DNA of 19,448 nt from Oligoflexia bacterium (GCA_025352185.1 JANXTV010000385.1:1-19448); one strand, 5' to 3'. Positions 1 through 8,787 are shown, numbered from the stretch's first letter. Translations and numbers: made by a program. Notes: generated from the letters alone by a model not told the origin.

Positions 1-1
1 C

Positions 2-979
2 GAAGGCCAGCGAATCGATCAAGCGCTCGCGCAGCTTTTACCCGCGGCTTCGGGGATGGAACTTTCGAAGGGAAAAATCCGAAAGCTCATCATTGCCGGC
101 GCGGTTTATTTAAATTCTGGACGCATCCGGATTGCCTCGAAGAATGTTCGTGCCGGGGCGAAAATTGACGTCTTTATCGATGCGGATAAGCTCGGGGCCG
201 TGTCAGGGTCCTCGTCCGGGCGAGTGACCGGCGCGCCGGGATCTGCCACTTCGACGGACTTCACCCTAACGGATGCGGACATTATTTATGAAGACGAATG
301 GATTCTGGGCGTGCGAAAGGCCGCCGGTCTACCCACTCAGCCGACCCTCGACGAAGCCCGCGCGAATCTTTTCGCACTTCTAAAAAAGTTTCTTTGGAAC
401 CGCGATGGGAAGGAGCCGTACGTGGGGCTCCACCATCGGCTCGATCGAGACACGAGCGGAGTTATGATATTTACCGTCGCGAAGTCTGCAAACGCTGAAG
501 TGGGCCGCATTTTCCAGGAGCACCTCGCGCAGAAAACGTACCTTGCGCTCGTCAGTACTCACGGAAAGAAACTCGCGCCCGCGTGGAACGTCGATAACTT
601 TTTGGCCCGCGATAAAGGGAAGGCGGGAAAGATGCGTTCCGTGAATGCGGGTGGAGACCGCGCACTCACGGGGTTTCGGGTCCTGGCAGAAGCCGCGGGC
701 TTTGCCCTCGTGGAGGCAAAGCCCCGGACTGGCCGGATGCATCAGATTCGGGTGCACCTCGCCGAAGCGGGATTCCCGATCCTGGGCGATCTCAGCTACG
801 GTGGGAGCTTAAAGTATACGGGATTAGAGCCAATTCCCCGGGTTATGCTCCACGCCGCTTCGTTGACTTTCCCTCACCCGATTACTAAACTCGAGCTCAC
901 CCTCACGGCCCCTTTACCCACGGACTTCGAAAAATGTCTTCAGCAGCTTCGACTGCAAGTTCCTCCTTTAGTTCGTTAA
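2..979 (+). CDS. RluA-family pseudouridine synthase (5'-partial)
   Basis: The reading frame is open from the first bases of the window, and an in-frame RIDQALAQLLP stretch precedes the ATG at 56. That stretch is the first helix of an S4 RNA-binding domain, so the ATG at 56 is internal and the true start lies just outside the window. The S4 domain is followed by a Ser/Gly-rich linker (about 190-260) and the catalytic domain. HRLDRDTSG, the RluA-family motif with the catalytic Asp at 443-445, and GRMHQIRVHLAEAGFPILGD near the C-terminus are both intact. Known family role: isomerises uridine to pseudouridine in rRNA or tRNA in the cytoplasm. The exact target (RluC, RluD or another) cannot be told from sequence alone. 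Its last 46 bp overlap the start of the ABC transporter gene, which suggests cotranscription. Confidence 0.93.
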   Translation, partial: EGQRIDQALAQLLPAASGMELSKGKIRKLIIAGAVYLNSGRIRIASKNVRAGAKIDVFIDADKLGAVSGSSSGRVTGAPGSATSTDFTLTDADIIYEDEWILGVRKAAGLPTQPTLDEARANLFALLKKFLWNRDGKEPYVGLHHRLDRDTSGVMIFTVAKSANAEVGRIFQEHLAQKTYLALVSTHGKKLAPAWNVDNFLARDKGKAGKMRSVNAGGDRALTGFRVLAEAAGFALVEAKPRTGRMHQIRVHLAEAGFPILGDLSYGGSLKYTGLEPIPRVMLHAASLTFPHPITKLELTLTAPLPTDFEKCLQQLRLQVPPLVR

Positions 980-2808
980 AGGAACGGACTTCGCTTCTCA
1001 GAACCTATTTATACCGTTACCGGAAACTTGTTTTTTTCGGCCTTTGTTCGCTCGTCCTCGTCGATCTCCTCGAAATTCTCCCGCCGCTCCTCCTGAAGAG
1101 CGCGGTCGACTCGGTTATGGCGTCCGAACCTTACGCAAAGCTGATTCGGTTCGCCCTTTCCTATTTCTTCATTATGTTCCTCCAGGGATTTTGCCGCTGG
1201 GGATGGAGAATCTTTCTCATTCGTTCGAGTATGCTTGCGGGTCGAGACCTTCGGGGTGATTTTGCCGAGAAACTGTTCGGACTCCCCGCAAGCTTCTACG
1301 ATAAGAATCGGGTAGGGGAACTCATGTCGCTGGCGAACAGCGACGTCGAGTCCGTGCGGCAATTTTTAGGACCCGGCCTCCTCACTTTTGCCGACTCCCT
1401 TTTCTACATGGCTACGGTACCGGTAGCGATGTATTTGCTTTCTCCGCGGCTGGCATTTATCGCGCTCCTTCCGATCCCGCTCATCCCGTTCCTCGTCTGG
1501 AAACTCGAGGGAGCAATTCACGACCGTTATAAAGCGTCCCAAGATCAGTTTTCCGAACTCTCGGCGATGGCGCAGGAGAATTTAAACGGGATTCGTATCG
1601 TGAAGGCGTATGCGCGTGAACAGACGCAGTACACTCGCTTTCGGAAACTCGGGGAGGAATACATCCGTCGGAACTTGCGCCTTTCCCGAGTTCAGAGTTC
1701 ATTTGGTCCGCTCATGGATTTTTTTGCTAGTTTTGGAATCGTAGGACTCATCTGGTTCGGTGGTCGGTACGTGGGCGCGGGCGTCGTCACCCTCGGTACG
1801 TTCGTCGCCTTTCAACGGTATATCCAAAAAATGATCTGGCCAATGGTCGCCCTGGGATTCGCGGCGAGTAGCTACCAGCGTGCGCTCGCGAGTTCTGCGC
1901 GCTTGAAGAACGTTTTTCGGCAAAACTCTAATATTAGCGTAGCGAGTGATCCCGTATTACCCGCGGGATTCGTGCCGTCCCCGCGCGCACGTACCGCCGG
2001 GCGAATTGAAATTCGGAATCTCAGTTTTTCTTTTCCCGCGGACGAGACGAATCGTCTAGTTTTAAAAAACGTCTCTTTAACCGTCGAGCCCGGTATGCGG
2101 GCCGCCTTCGTCGGGAGAATCGGTTCGGGGAAGTCGGCGCTTCTTTCCCTGATTCCCCGGATTTATCCGGCTCCCGCCGGGACGGTCTTCGTCGACGGAG
2201 TGCCGGTCGAAGCTTGGCCGATCGACATCCTTCGCTCCCAGATCGGATTTGTTTCCCAGGAAGTTTTCCTTTTTAGCGAATCGGTTTACGAAAATATTGG
2301 ATTTGCTCTCCACGGCTGGGACCCCAAGGAAAAAGAATCCGTTATTCACGCGGCGGCCTTTTCGGCGTCGGTAGCGAACGAAATTCGGGGACTTCCTCGT
2401 GGTTTCACCACGCTCCTCGGGGAACGAGGCGTGAATCTCTCCGGTGGGCAAAAGCAGCGCGTTTCTCTCGCCCGAGCGCTCGCGGCGGCACCTCCGATTT
2501 TGATTTTAGACGATGCACTTTCGGCCGTGGATGTGAAGACCGAAGAAGGAATTCTTCGGGGACTTCGGGAACGGGCTTCTCGGAATACCGAACTCGTGGC
2601 GGCGCACCGAATTTCCACGGTAAAGGAAGCGGACCGAATTTTTGTTTTCGAACAAGGAGAGATCGTTGAAGCGGGGACGCATTCGGAACTAATTCTAAAG
2701 AAGAGTGGAATCTATTCTCAGTTCCATGAAGAGCAACGCCTGAAGGAAGATCTCGAAAGCTACATGGACGCGCTCGATCAAAAACTCGAAGTGCGAGGTG
2801 CCCCGTGA
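934..2808 (+). CDS. ABC exporter half-transporter, MdlA/YheI type (degenerate Walker B Glu)
   Basis: A 624-residue type IV ABC half-transporter: a six-helix membrane domain (about residues 30-320), then a nucleotide-binding domain. Walker A is GRIGSGKS (394-401), the signature is a canonical LSGGQ (502-506), Walker B is ILILDD with D526 and D527, and the H-loop His is H558. The catalytic Glu after Walker B is replaced by Asp (DDALSAVD). This is the known hallmark of the degenerate-site subunit in heterodimers such as MdlA, BmrC/YheI and TM287. The partner is the next gene, with a 4-bp GTGA overlap. The ATG at 934 is chosen because no other in-frame start precedes the first membrane helix; it overlaps the upstream synthase gene by 46 bp. 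The substrate is unknown; multidrug or lipid-like compounds are usual for the family. Confidence 0.93.
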   Translation: MSSAASTASSSFSSLKERTSLLRTYLYRYRKLVFFGLCSLVLVDLLEILPPLLLKSAVDSVMASEPYAKLIRFALSYFFIMFLQGFCRWGWRIFLIRSSMLAGRDLRGDFAEKLFGLPASFYDKNRVGELMSLANSDVESVRQFLGPGLLTFADSLFYMATVPVAMYLLSPRLAFIALLPIPLIPFLVWKLEGAIHDRYKASQDQFSELSAMAQENLNGIRIVKAYAREQTQYTRFRKLGEEYIRRNLRLSRVQSSFGPLMDFFASFGIVGLIWFGGRYVGAGVVTLGTFVAFQRYIQKMIWPMVALGFAASSYQRALASSARLKNVFRQNSNISVASDPVLPAGFVPSPRARTAGRIEIRNLSFSFPADETNRLVLKNVSLTVEPGMRAAFVGRIGSGKSALLSLIPRIYPAPAGTVFVDGVPVEAWPIDILRSQIGFVSQEVFLFSESVYENIGFALHGWDPKEKESVIHAAAFSASVANEIRGLPRGFTTLLGERGVNLSGGQKQRVSLARALAAAPPILILDDALSAVDVKTEEGILRGLRERASRNTELVAAHRISTVKEADRIFVFEQGEIVEAGTHSELILKKSGIYSQFHEEQRLKEDLESYMDALDQKLEVRGAP

Positions 2809-4646
2809 GTTCCACCCTCGACCACTACGTCGAAGTCGAAGACTTTAAATCAAAACGGCCCTCGATTGCGGTCGTGGCGAAAGTGATTCGCGACCTGGCG
2901 GGAGAGCGTACGGCCTTCGTCCTCGGCGCGATCCTCGTTTTCGGGGGAACGGCGGCCACGCTTTACGAACCCCGGTTATTCGGTCGGGCAATCGATCAGG
3001 CGATTATTCCGCGTGATAATTCCATGCTCGCTCGCATGACGTTTTTCTATTTCGGTTTAATCGTTCTCCGAATTACGTCGATGATCGGACAGCAATACGC
3101 GTTTGAAATTCTAGCGCAAAGCTTGATGCAGAAATTGCGGCTTCGGATTTTTTCTCTCTACCAACGACTTCCGATCGCGACGTATGACCGCACGCCCGTG
3201 GGGCGTCTCATTACCCGCTTAACGAACGACACTTCGTCGATGAGTGAAATGTTTTCCGGTGGCTTTGTAACATTTTTCGGGAACATCCTCTTTATCCTCG
3301 GGAGTCTGATTTGGCTTTTCGCCCTGAACTGGCGGCTCGCGCTCATCGCCCTGTGCGTATTTCCGGTTCTACTCTACTTTTCGGTTAGATTTTCGAGAAA
3401 ACTGATCGAGGCGTATCGCGATAGTCGGATGCGGATTTCGGCCCTGAATGCATTTCTCGCGGAAAATATTCTCGGGATGAAGGTCGTGCACCTTTTTAAT
3501 CGAATTCCTTTTCACTTCGCTCGCTTCCGAGAGGTAAACGAGGCGTACTCTTTTTCTCAGATTGCGGCGATTCGGGTTTACGCTTATTTCCAACCCCTCA
3601 TTACTTGGTGTTCCGGGCTCGGAGTCGCTCTCGTGCTTGCATACGGCGGGGCCATGGCACTCGGAGTGAATCCGACCGGCGCGGGTTTTCTCCGGGCGAA
3701 AATTACGCCCGGCGAACTCGTCACGTTTATTTCGTTTCTTCTCGCCCTTTTCCAACCCGTACGCGAAGTCGTCGATAAGTGGACCGTTTTCCTCTCCGGA
3801 ATGACTTCCGCCGAACGTATTTATGGTCTTTTCGACTGGGCAACCGAGATGTCAGAAGATGAGGCGGATCTCGAGAACCTCGGGGGCCAGAGTCCGACGA
3901 TTTTAGGTCGGATTGAATTTGAAAACGTTTGGTTCGCTTACGAAGCGGAAAACTGGGTCTTGCGAGACTTTTCCTTAGTCCTCGAACCGGGAATGCGGGT
4001 AGGCATCGTTGGACATACCGGTGCGGGGAAAACCACGCTGATCTCGCTCCTCCTGCGCTTCTATGAACCGATTCGGGGTCGGATCCTCATCGACGGCCGG
4101 GATATTCGCGAGTATGGGAAGCGTGAGCTGCGAAACCGGATTGGAATTATTCAGCAGGATGTTTTCCTCTTCTCCGGAAAAATTTCTGATAATATTTCTC
4201 TCTGGCGGGGGGATCTGCGCGGAAGTGAAACGACCCGTGCGGCGCTCACGCGAATGGGATTCATGAAACCCGTCGAGACTGAGCTCGATGAACGGGGATC
4301 TAACCTTTCGATGGGCGAACGCCAGATCCTCTCATTTGCTCGAGCAATCGAGAAAAGTCCCGATCTTTGGATTTTAGATGAGGCGACTGCGAACGTCGAC
4401 TCCGATACGGAAACTCGGTTTGGTCGGGCACTCGATATCGAGACGAAGGGAAAAACGCTCGTCATGATCGCCCATCGACTCGCGACGATCCGTAAGTCAG
4501 ATCTCATCGTAGTCCTCCATAAAGGACAACTCGTTGAAAAAGGAACCCACGGGGCTTTACTTCGGTCCGGGGGTTATTACGCGCGCCTTTACCGATATCA
4601 GGAGGCCGTCGAAGCGGTCGAAAAAAACGCACCCCCGATCGCTTAG
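2805..4646 (+). CDS. ABC exporter half-transporter, MdlB/YheH type (partner subunit)
   Basis: A 613-residue half-transporter starting with GTG at 2805. The start overlaps the stop of the upstream subunit (GTGA), and a GAGGTG ribosome-binding sequence lies a few bases before it. It has a membrane domain (about 35-330) and a nucleotide-binding domain with Walker A GHTGAGKT (403-410), signature LSMGE (501-505), Walker B WILDEATANVD with D525 and catalytic E526, and H-loop H557. The signature is off-consensus while the Glu is intact, which is the mirror image of the partner. In the heterodimer the active ATP site would therefore combine this Walker A/B with the partner's LSGGQ, and the degenerate site would pair the partner's Asp with this LSMGE. 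A Glu-rich loop lies between the domains. It ends 2 bp before the convergent epmA-like gene, with no room for a separate terminator. Confidence 0.93.
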   Translation: MSSTLDHYVEVEDFKSKRPSIAVVAKVIRDLAGERTAFVLGAILVFGGTAATLYEPRLFGRAIDQAIIPRDNSMLARMTFFYFGLIVLRITSMIGQQYAFEILAQSLMQKLRLRIFSLYQRLPIATYDRTPVGRLITRLTNDTSSMSEMFSGGFVTFFGNILFILGSLIWLFALNWRLALIALCVFPVLLYFSVRFSRKLIEAYRDSRMRISALNAFLAENILGMKVVHLFNRIPFHFARFREVNEAYSFSQIAAIRVYAYFQPLITWCSGLGVALVLAYGGAMALGVNPTGAGFLRAKITPGELVTFISFLLALFQPVREVVDKWTVFLSGMTSAERIYGLFDWATEMSEDEADLENLGGQSPTILGRIEFENVWFAYEAENWVLRDFSLVLEPGMRVGIVGHTGAGKTTLISLLLRFYEPIRGRILIDGRDIREYGKRELRNRIGIIQQDVFLFSGKISDNISLWRGDLRGSETTRAALTRMGFMKPVETELDERGSNLSMGERQILSFARAIEKSPDLWILDEATANVDSDTETRFGRALDIETKGKTLVMIAHRLATIRKSDLIVVLHKGQLVEKGTHGALLRSGGYYARLYRYQEAVEAVEKNAPPIA

Positions 4647-4648
4647 GA

Positions 4649-5899
4649 TTAGCTCAGGTTCGGCGACGTTCCACTAAAACTCGGGAGCCAGGTGGTTTTT
4701 TCAATTTCGGGTTCATCGGCTAGGAGCATGACGAGTCGATCGACGCCGACCGCGATTCCTCCCGAAGGAGGAAGTCCCTCTTCGAGCGCTCCGAGAAACT
4801 CCTCGTCGATGGGGTTTACGGGGAAGCTCGGTCCGTAAATTTCTGTACGTTCCCGCATGTCGTTAAGAAATCGGGCGCGCTGTTCCCGGGCGTCGGTGAG
4901 TTCGGAGAATGCGTTCCCGAGTTCGAGGCCACCGATATAGAATTCGAAGCGCTTAGCCCAAGTCGAACCATCCGAATCAGTATCGAGTACGGCGAGGGCA
5001 GCCTGGGAGCGGGGATATCGTTCGACGAAAACGGCCCGGTCCGCGGGTAATGACGGTTCGATCACGTTCAACCAGATTCTAAAATAGAGGTCATCCCAGG
5101 TATCGCTTTCGCTCGGGACAATACCCAGGCGTCGGCAGTGGTCGCGGAGCGCATCGTTCTGAAGGGGAGCTCCGTTCGAACCGGGCGGTATGAGTTCGAC
5201 TCCGACTCCGAGGAATAAATCACGCACGCGAAGGCGGGGCCACGGTGTCTTCACCGAAATCACGCGACCTTGGAATGTAAACTCGGGTCTACCGTGGATC
5301 TTGGTTGCGAGGTATTCGACCAGGTTTTCGGTATCGGTTTGAATCGTTTCGATGGTGTCGTATGCACGGTACCACTCGAGCATCGTAAATTCTGGATGGT
5401 GGGTGTTCGAAGTGGGTTCGGACCGAAACGAAGGGCAAATTTGAAAAATTTTCTCTAAACCTCCGACGAGAAGCCGTTTCATGGCGAATTCCGGAGAGGT
5501 GGGTAGGTACGCTCGCTCACCCACAGAAAAGGGACGAATATGGATTTCCATTCCGGGGCAAGGAACCAGGAGGGGAGTCCGGGTTTCTAAAAAGTCTCGG
5601 GTTAAAAAGTATTCGCGAATCCCTTGCTCGACTGCGGATCGTACTTTGAGCGCTTTCAGACGCCGAGAGTCGAGGACCCGGTGCGACCAACTTAGGGATC
5701 CCGGACGCAGGGTCGCGGTCAGTAGCCGAACCTCCGCGTTCCTTCCGTTCGGAGGAAACTCAACCAGGTCGCCGACCTGCAGTTTAGACGCCGATTTACG
5801 AGGGGTTTCGACGTGAAAAGTCCCCCGCAGGTTTTGCACGCTGACCCGGGTGGTGTCTTCCGAGATATGACTTAAGGCATTAATTCGGCCGTGTTCCAT
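4649..5899 (-). CDS. epmA: EF-P lysine ligase EpmA-like, with N-terminal extension
   Basis: A class II aminoacyl-tRNA-synthetase fold of the EpmA (PoxA/GenX) type. Known role: attaches beta-lysine to a conserved lysine of elongation factor P in the cytoplasm. Motif 1 is near residues 103-112 (FLETRTPLLV). Motif 2 spans about 151-178, with FRSE and HHPEFTMLEWYR matching EpmA closely. GLELGNAFSELTDAREQ is an EpmA-type stretch, and motif 3 is GGIAVGVDRLVM with R388. The catalytic core resembles E. coli EpmA rather than full LysRS. The protein is 416 residues against about 325 for EpmA, because of an extra N-terminal region of about 80 residues rich in predicted beta strands, possibly OB-like. 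The start at 5899 has GGA 9 bases upstream and a plausible promoter. No efp or epmB gene is in the window. Confidence 0.88.
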   Translation of the reverse strand: MEHGRINALSHISEDTTRVSVQNLRGTFHVETPRKSASKLQVGDLVEFPPNGRNAEVRLLTATLRPGSLSWSHRVLDSRRLKALKVRSAVEQGIREYFLTRDFLETRTPLLVPCPGMEIHIRPFSVGERAYLPTSPEFAMKRLLVGGLEKIFQICPSFRSEPTSNTHHPEFTMLEWYRAYDTIETIQTDTENLVEYLATKIHGRPEFTFQGRVISVKTPWPRLRVRDLFLGVGVELIPPGSNGAPLQNDALRDHCRRLGIVPSESDTWDDLYFRIWLNVIEPSLPADRAVFVERYPRSQAALAVLDTDSDGSTWAKRFEFYIGGLELGNAFSELTDAREQRARFLNDMRERTEIYGPSFPVNPIDEEFLGALEEGLPPSGGIAVGVDRLVMLLADEPEIEKTTWLPSFSGTSPNLS

Positions 5900-5922
5900 A
5901 AGAATTCCATTTGATTCAAGCC

Positions 5923-5951
5923 ACTATAACCCGACGGTGGCAAGTGGTAAA
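5923..5951 (-). promoter_or_regulatory. Predicted sigma-70-like promoter for the epmA-like gene
   Basis: On the minus strand, TTTACC (5951-5946) and TATAGT (5928-5923) are separated by exactly 17 bp. The -10 matches the consensus at 5 of 6 positions and the -35 at 4 of 6. Transcription would start near 5916, giving a short leader of about 17 nt before the ATG at 5899. An inverted repeat, GCCAC (5920-5924) and GTGGC (5937-5941), overlaps the -10 and spacer and could be an operator or chance. Confidence 0.4.
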
Positions 5952-5959
5952 AGAGAGGT

Positions 5960-7459
5960 ATGTCCCTCCGTGCGAGACTCAAGAAACTCAATCTCCGCGC
6001 TAAAATGTCTCTCGCGATTCTCGGCGTCCTCGTTCCGGTTTTTTCTCTCCTCGCTTTTTCGGCGCACTTTTTTCTTCGACCGACCCTGCTCCGAGAAATC
6101 GAACAAATCGGCGTTTCGGCGGGAAAGACCCTCGCGAGCGAGATTATTGCGCAGCGACTCTTCCAGAAGGTAAACCGCGAAGTCGTGATTGAATCTCGCG
6201 TTCGCGAATTTCTTTACCTGCAGCCAAACATTCGACGAATCGAAGTATTCGGTAAGGACCCGGTCAGCGGTAAAAATATCCTGGTCGCTTCGTCGATCGA
6301 GGAAGATCCGGAAGACGTAAAATTCGAAGCGCCCGAAATTTCTAAAATTACGACCGAACTTCACGAGGACCGCGATGGACCAGAACGGGGATGGGACGTT
6401 TGGGTTCCGATCGTAAGTAGCGCTATCGTTTCGGAACCCCGTACAGATTTAAAGGTCGACGCAAAAGGAGAGGTAAAGGTCGATCCGAAAAAGGAAGTTC
6501 GATTCGTTGAGCCGAAACCGATCGGTTCGATTCGCGTCGTGGTCTCGATTAATCTCGTGTCTAGGCTCGCTCGCCTCATTTCGAACGTTTCGATGCTCGG
6601 CGGTCTGGCCTGCGTGATTCTCCTCTATTTCCTTTTAAATGGGGCGTTACGGAAGACCATTGAGAACGACCGTAAGCTGCTCGCCGCAGAATTAAAGAAT
6701 CTGGCTCTTTCTGAGCAGCTCCACGAAACCGAACGAAGCCTCCTCAACCTCGAAAAATTTGCCGTCCTCGGTCAGCTTACGGCGAGCTTTGCCCACGAAA
6801 TTGGAACCCCTTTGAACGCGATCGGGGGGCACCTCTCGCTCCTAAAAGAGGAAGTGAGTCCACCCACCCCCGGATCTTCCGACCGAATCGGAATCATCGA
6901 GGGCCAACTTGAAAAAATCGCCGGAATCGTTCGGGGATTTCTCCAAAATACCGCGAAGCCGGTTTCCCAGCGCCAGTTAGTGGACGCGAATCAGTTAATC
7001 GAAAAGACATTAAGTATCGTGCGACCGCGCGTCGAGAGCCTCTCCGTGCGGGTGGATCGTAATTTCGATCGCAGTCTCGGCCCGATCCGCTTGGTACCGG
7101 TCGATCTCGAGCAAGTTCTTCTAAACTTATTTAATAACTCATTAGACTCGATTCGGTCGAAAGCTTCGGTCGAATCTTTTAAGCGGGAAATCTACCTAGG
7201 CACGAGCCTGCGTAAAGAAGGATCGAACGAATTTTTAAAAATTTCGATTCGCGATACCGGAGAGGGGATTCCCCACGAAGATTTAGGCCGAGTCTTCCAG
7301 CCTTTTTTTACCACGAAAGGTCCTGGCGAAGGGACGGGGCTCGGGCTCGCAATCTGCCGAGAACTCGTTACGAAATATCACGGTACACTTTCCATTAACT
7401 CAAAAGAGGGGGAATGGACGGAAGTCGTCCTCGATTTACCGTACGGAGTCGAATCATGA
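5960..7459 (+). CDS. Membrane sensor histidine kinase, NtrB-like
   Basis: 499 residues. One membrane helix lies near 16-38 and a second near 209-228; they enclose a periplasmic sensor region of about 170 residues with no family I recognise. A predicted coiled coil (about 230-270) leads to the dimerisation/phosphoacceptor motif FAHEIGTPLNAI with phospho-accepting H279. The ATP-binding domain has an N-box (NLFNNSLDSI, N392/N393), G1 DTGEGIP, an F-box (FQPFFTTK) and G2 GEGTGLGLAI, all intact. I see no clear HAMP domain. The sensor region contains a Lys/Val/Glu-rich run with loosely repeated KVD/KEV units (about 6445-6520). Its stop overlaps the regulator's ATG (ATGA at 7456-7459), so the pair is translationally coupled and presumably cognate. 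The signal is unknown. Confidence 0.93.
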   Translation: MSLRARLKKLNLRAKMSLAILGVLVPVFSLLAFSAHFFLRPTLLREIEQIGVSAGKTLASEIIAQRLFQKVNREVVIESRVREFLYLQPNIRRIEVFGKDPVSGKNILVASSIEEDPEDVKFEAPEISKITTELHEDRDGPERGWDVWVPIVSSAIVSEPRTDLKVDAKGEVKVDPKKEVRFVEPKPIGSIRVVVSINLVSRLARLISNVSMLGGLACVILLYFLLNGALRKTIENDRKLLAAELKNLALSEQLHETERSLLNLEKFAVLGQLTASFAHEIGTPLNAIGGHLSLLKEEVSPPTPGSSDRIGIIEGQLEKIAGIVRGFLQNTAKPVSQRQLVDANQLIEKTLSIVRPRVESLSVRVDRNFDRSLGPIRLVPVDLEQVLLNLFNNSLDSIRSKASVESFKREIYLGTSLRKEGSNEFLKISIRDTGEGIPHEDLGRVFQPFFTTKGPGEGTGLGLAICRELVTKYHGTLSINSKEGEWTEVVLDLPYGVES

Positions 7460-8787
7460 AGGAAAATGCCTCGTTAAAAAAAATCCTCGTCGTCGATGAC
7501 GATCCGGTCTCTCGGGACCTCCTCGAAGAAGTACTTAAGAAAGAGGGATATGTCGTGCGACTCGCGGAAAGCGGAGAGCAGGCCCTCGAGACGTTAGCTC
7601 GCGAAGATTTCCCGGTAATTCTGAGTGACGTCCGGATGAAAGAAAAGACCGGATTCGACTTACTCCGGGACATCCAAAAGCGCCCACCCCCACCTTCGGT
7701 CGTGGTGCTGATGACGGGATTCGGATCGATGGAGGGCGCCCTCGACGCCCTTCGGGAAGGAGCGTTTGACTACATTTCGAAACCTTTTCAAATCGCTGAC
7801 CTGCGGTCCCTCGTGTCGCGAGCCCGGAAACATGTGGAGTACCTCCGGGAATCCGTGACGACGGAAAATGAGACGGGGAAATCGAAACCGCCGTTTGGCG
7901 CGTCTTTAAATCAGTCTTTGATCGGGCGTTCCCCAAAAATTGTCGAAGTATATCGTACCATCGCGCGCGCGAGTTTAACCTCGAGTAGCGTGATGATTTT
8001 TGGTGAGAGCGGTACGGGAAAGGCGCTCGTCGCTCGGTCGATTCATGAGAATGGCTCACGGAAAGGAAAACCCTTCCGGAAGCTTTCGACGCGCGAGGAA
8101 ATCGATCAGATAGAGGGCGATTTAGCGGCCGTCTCGGGTGGAACTATCCTCGTCGAAGAAATCGTAGGCCTCGCGGCATCGGAACAGTCGAAACTTTTAA
8201 GGCTTATTGAACGGACGGATGCGGAACGGATGGGAATTCGGTGGATCGCTACTTCTCGCGTAAGCCAGGCAGAGCTAGCAAAGTCCGGAATGGTAAAGGC
8301 CGAACTCCTCGATCGTTTAAATATCATCACGATGGAAATTCCTCCCCTGCGAAGTCGAATTGACGACCTCCCCGAGCTCGTGAGCGCGTTCCTCGCAAAA
8401 TTTTCGGAAAAAAATGCTAAGCGAGTTTCCCACCTCACCGACGGAGCCATGGAGAAGTTAAAAAAGTACACCTGGCCGGGGAACGTACGAGAACTGGAAC
8501 GCATGGTCGAGCGGGCCGTCGCGCTCTCGGTGGGTACCGTGCTGGAACCTGAGGACTTCCCGGATCTCATTAAGGCGACTCCGGTACCGGAGAGTGAGCC
8601 GGGGGCGTCTCTAGAAACGGTGGAAAAAGCTCATATTCAAAGGGTATTAGAAGAAACGGGATTTAATAAATCGCGGGCGAGCGACGTCCTCGGGATCGAC
8701 CGGGCGACCCTTTATCGTAAGGCAAAGATTTACGGAATTGATCTGAAGGGTAGCGTCGAAAAAGGGAACGGCGATAAGGCGAAATGA
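7456..8787 (+). CDS. NtrC-family response regulator lacking the GAFTGA loop
   Basis: The start chosen is the ATG at 7456, which overlaps the kinase stop and gives MKENASLKKILVVDDD; an upstream in-frame ATG at 7414 would add 14 residues lying inside the kinase gene. 443 residues. Receiver: acidic VDDD, phospho-acceptor D58 in SDVRM, and Lys in SKPF. The AAA+ domain has Walker A GESGTGK (183-189), a Walker-B-like ILVEEI (231-236, Glu where Asp is usual) and a sensor-II region WPGNVRELERMVERAV. Between KPF (205-207) and GGT (228-230) only about 20 residues remain where typical NtrC proteins have about 40. The missing piece carries GAFTGA, the loop that contacts sigma-54. The usual FREDLYYRL finger region reads VKAELLDRL. 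A Fis-type helix-turn-helix (ASDVLGIDRATLYRKAK) ends the protein. It therefore probably binds DNA but may not activate sigma-54. Confidence 0.92.
   Translation: MKENASLKKILVVDDDPVSRDLLEEVLKKEGYVVRLAESGEQALETLAREDFPVILSDVRMKEKTGFDLLRDIQKRPPPPSVVVLMTGFGSMEGALDALREGAFDYISKPFQIADLRSLVSRARKHVEYLRESVTTENETGKSKPPFGASLNQSLIGRSPKIVEVYRTIARASLTSSSVMIFGESGTGKALVARSIHENGSRKGKPFRKLSTREEIDQIEGDLAAVSGGTILVEEIVGLAASEQSKLLRLIERTDAERMGIRWIATSRVSQAELAKSGMVKAELLDRLNIITMEIPPLRSRIDDLPELVSAFLAKFSEKNAKRVSHLTDGAMEKLKKYTWPGNVRELERMVERAVALSVGTVLEPEDFPDLIKATPVPESEPGASLETVEKAHIQRVLEETGFNKSRASDVLGIDRATLYRKAKIYGIDLKGSVEKGNGDKAK

Noticed and set aside
7414..7455. Upstream ATG for the response regulator
   Set aside because: It would put 14 residues of non-receiver sequence inside the kinase gene; the ATG at 7456 overlaps the kinase stop and starts directly before the receiver.
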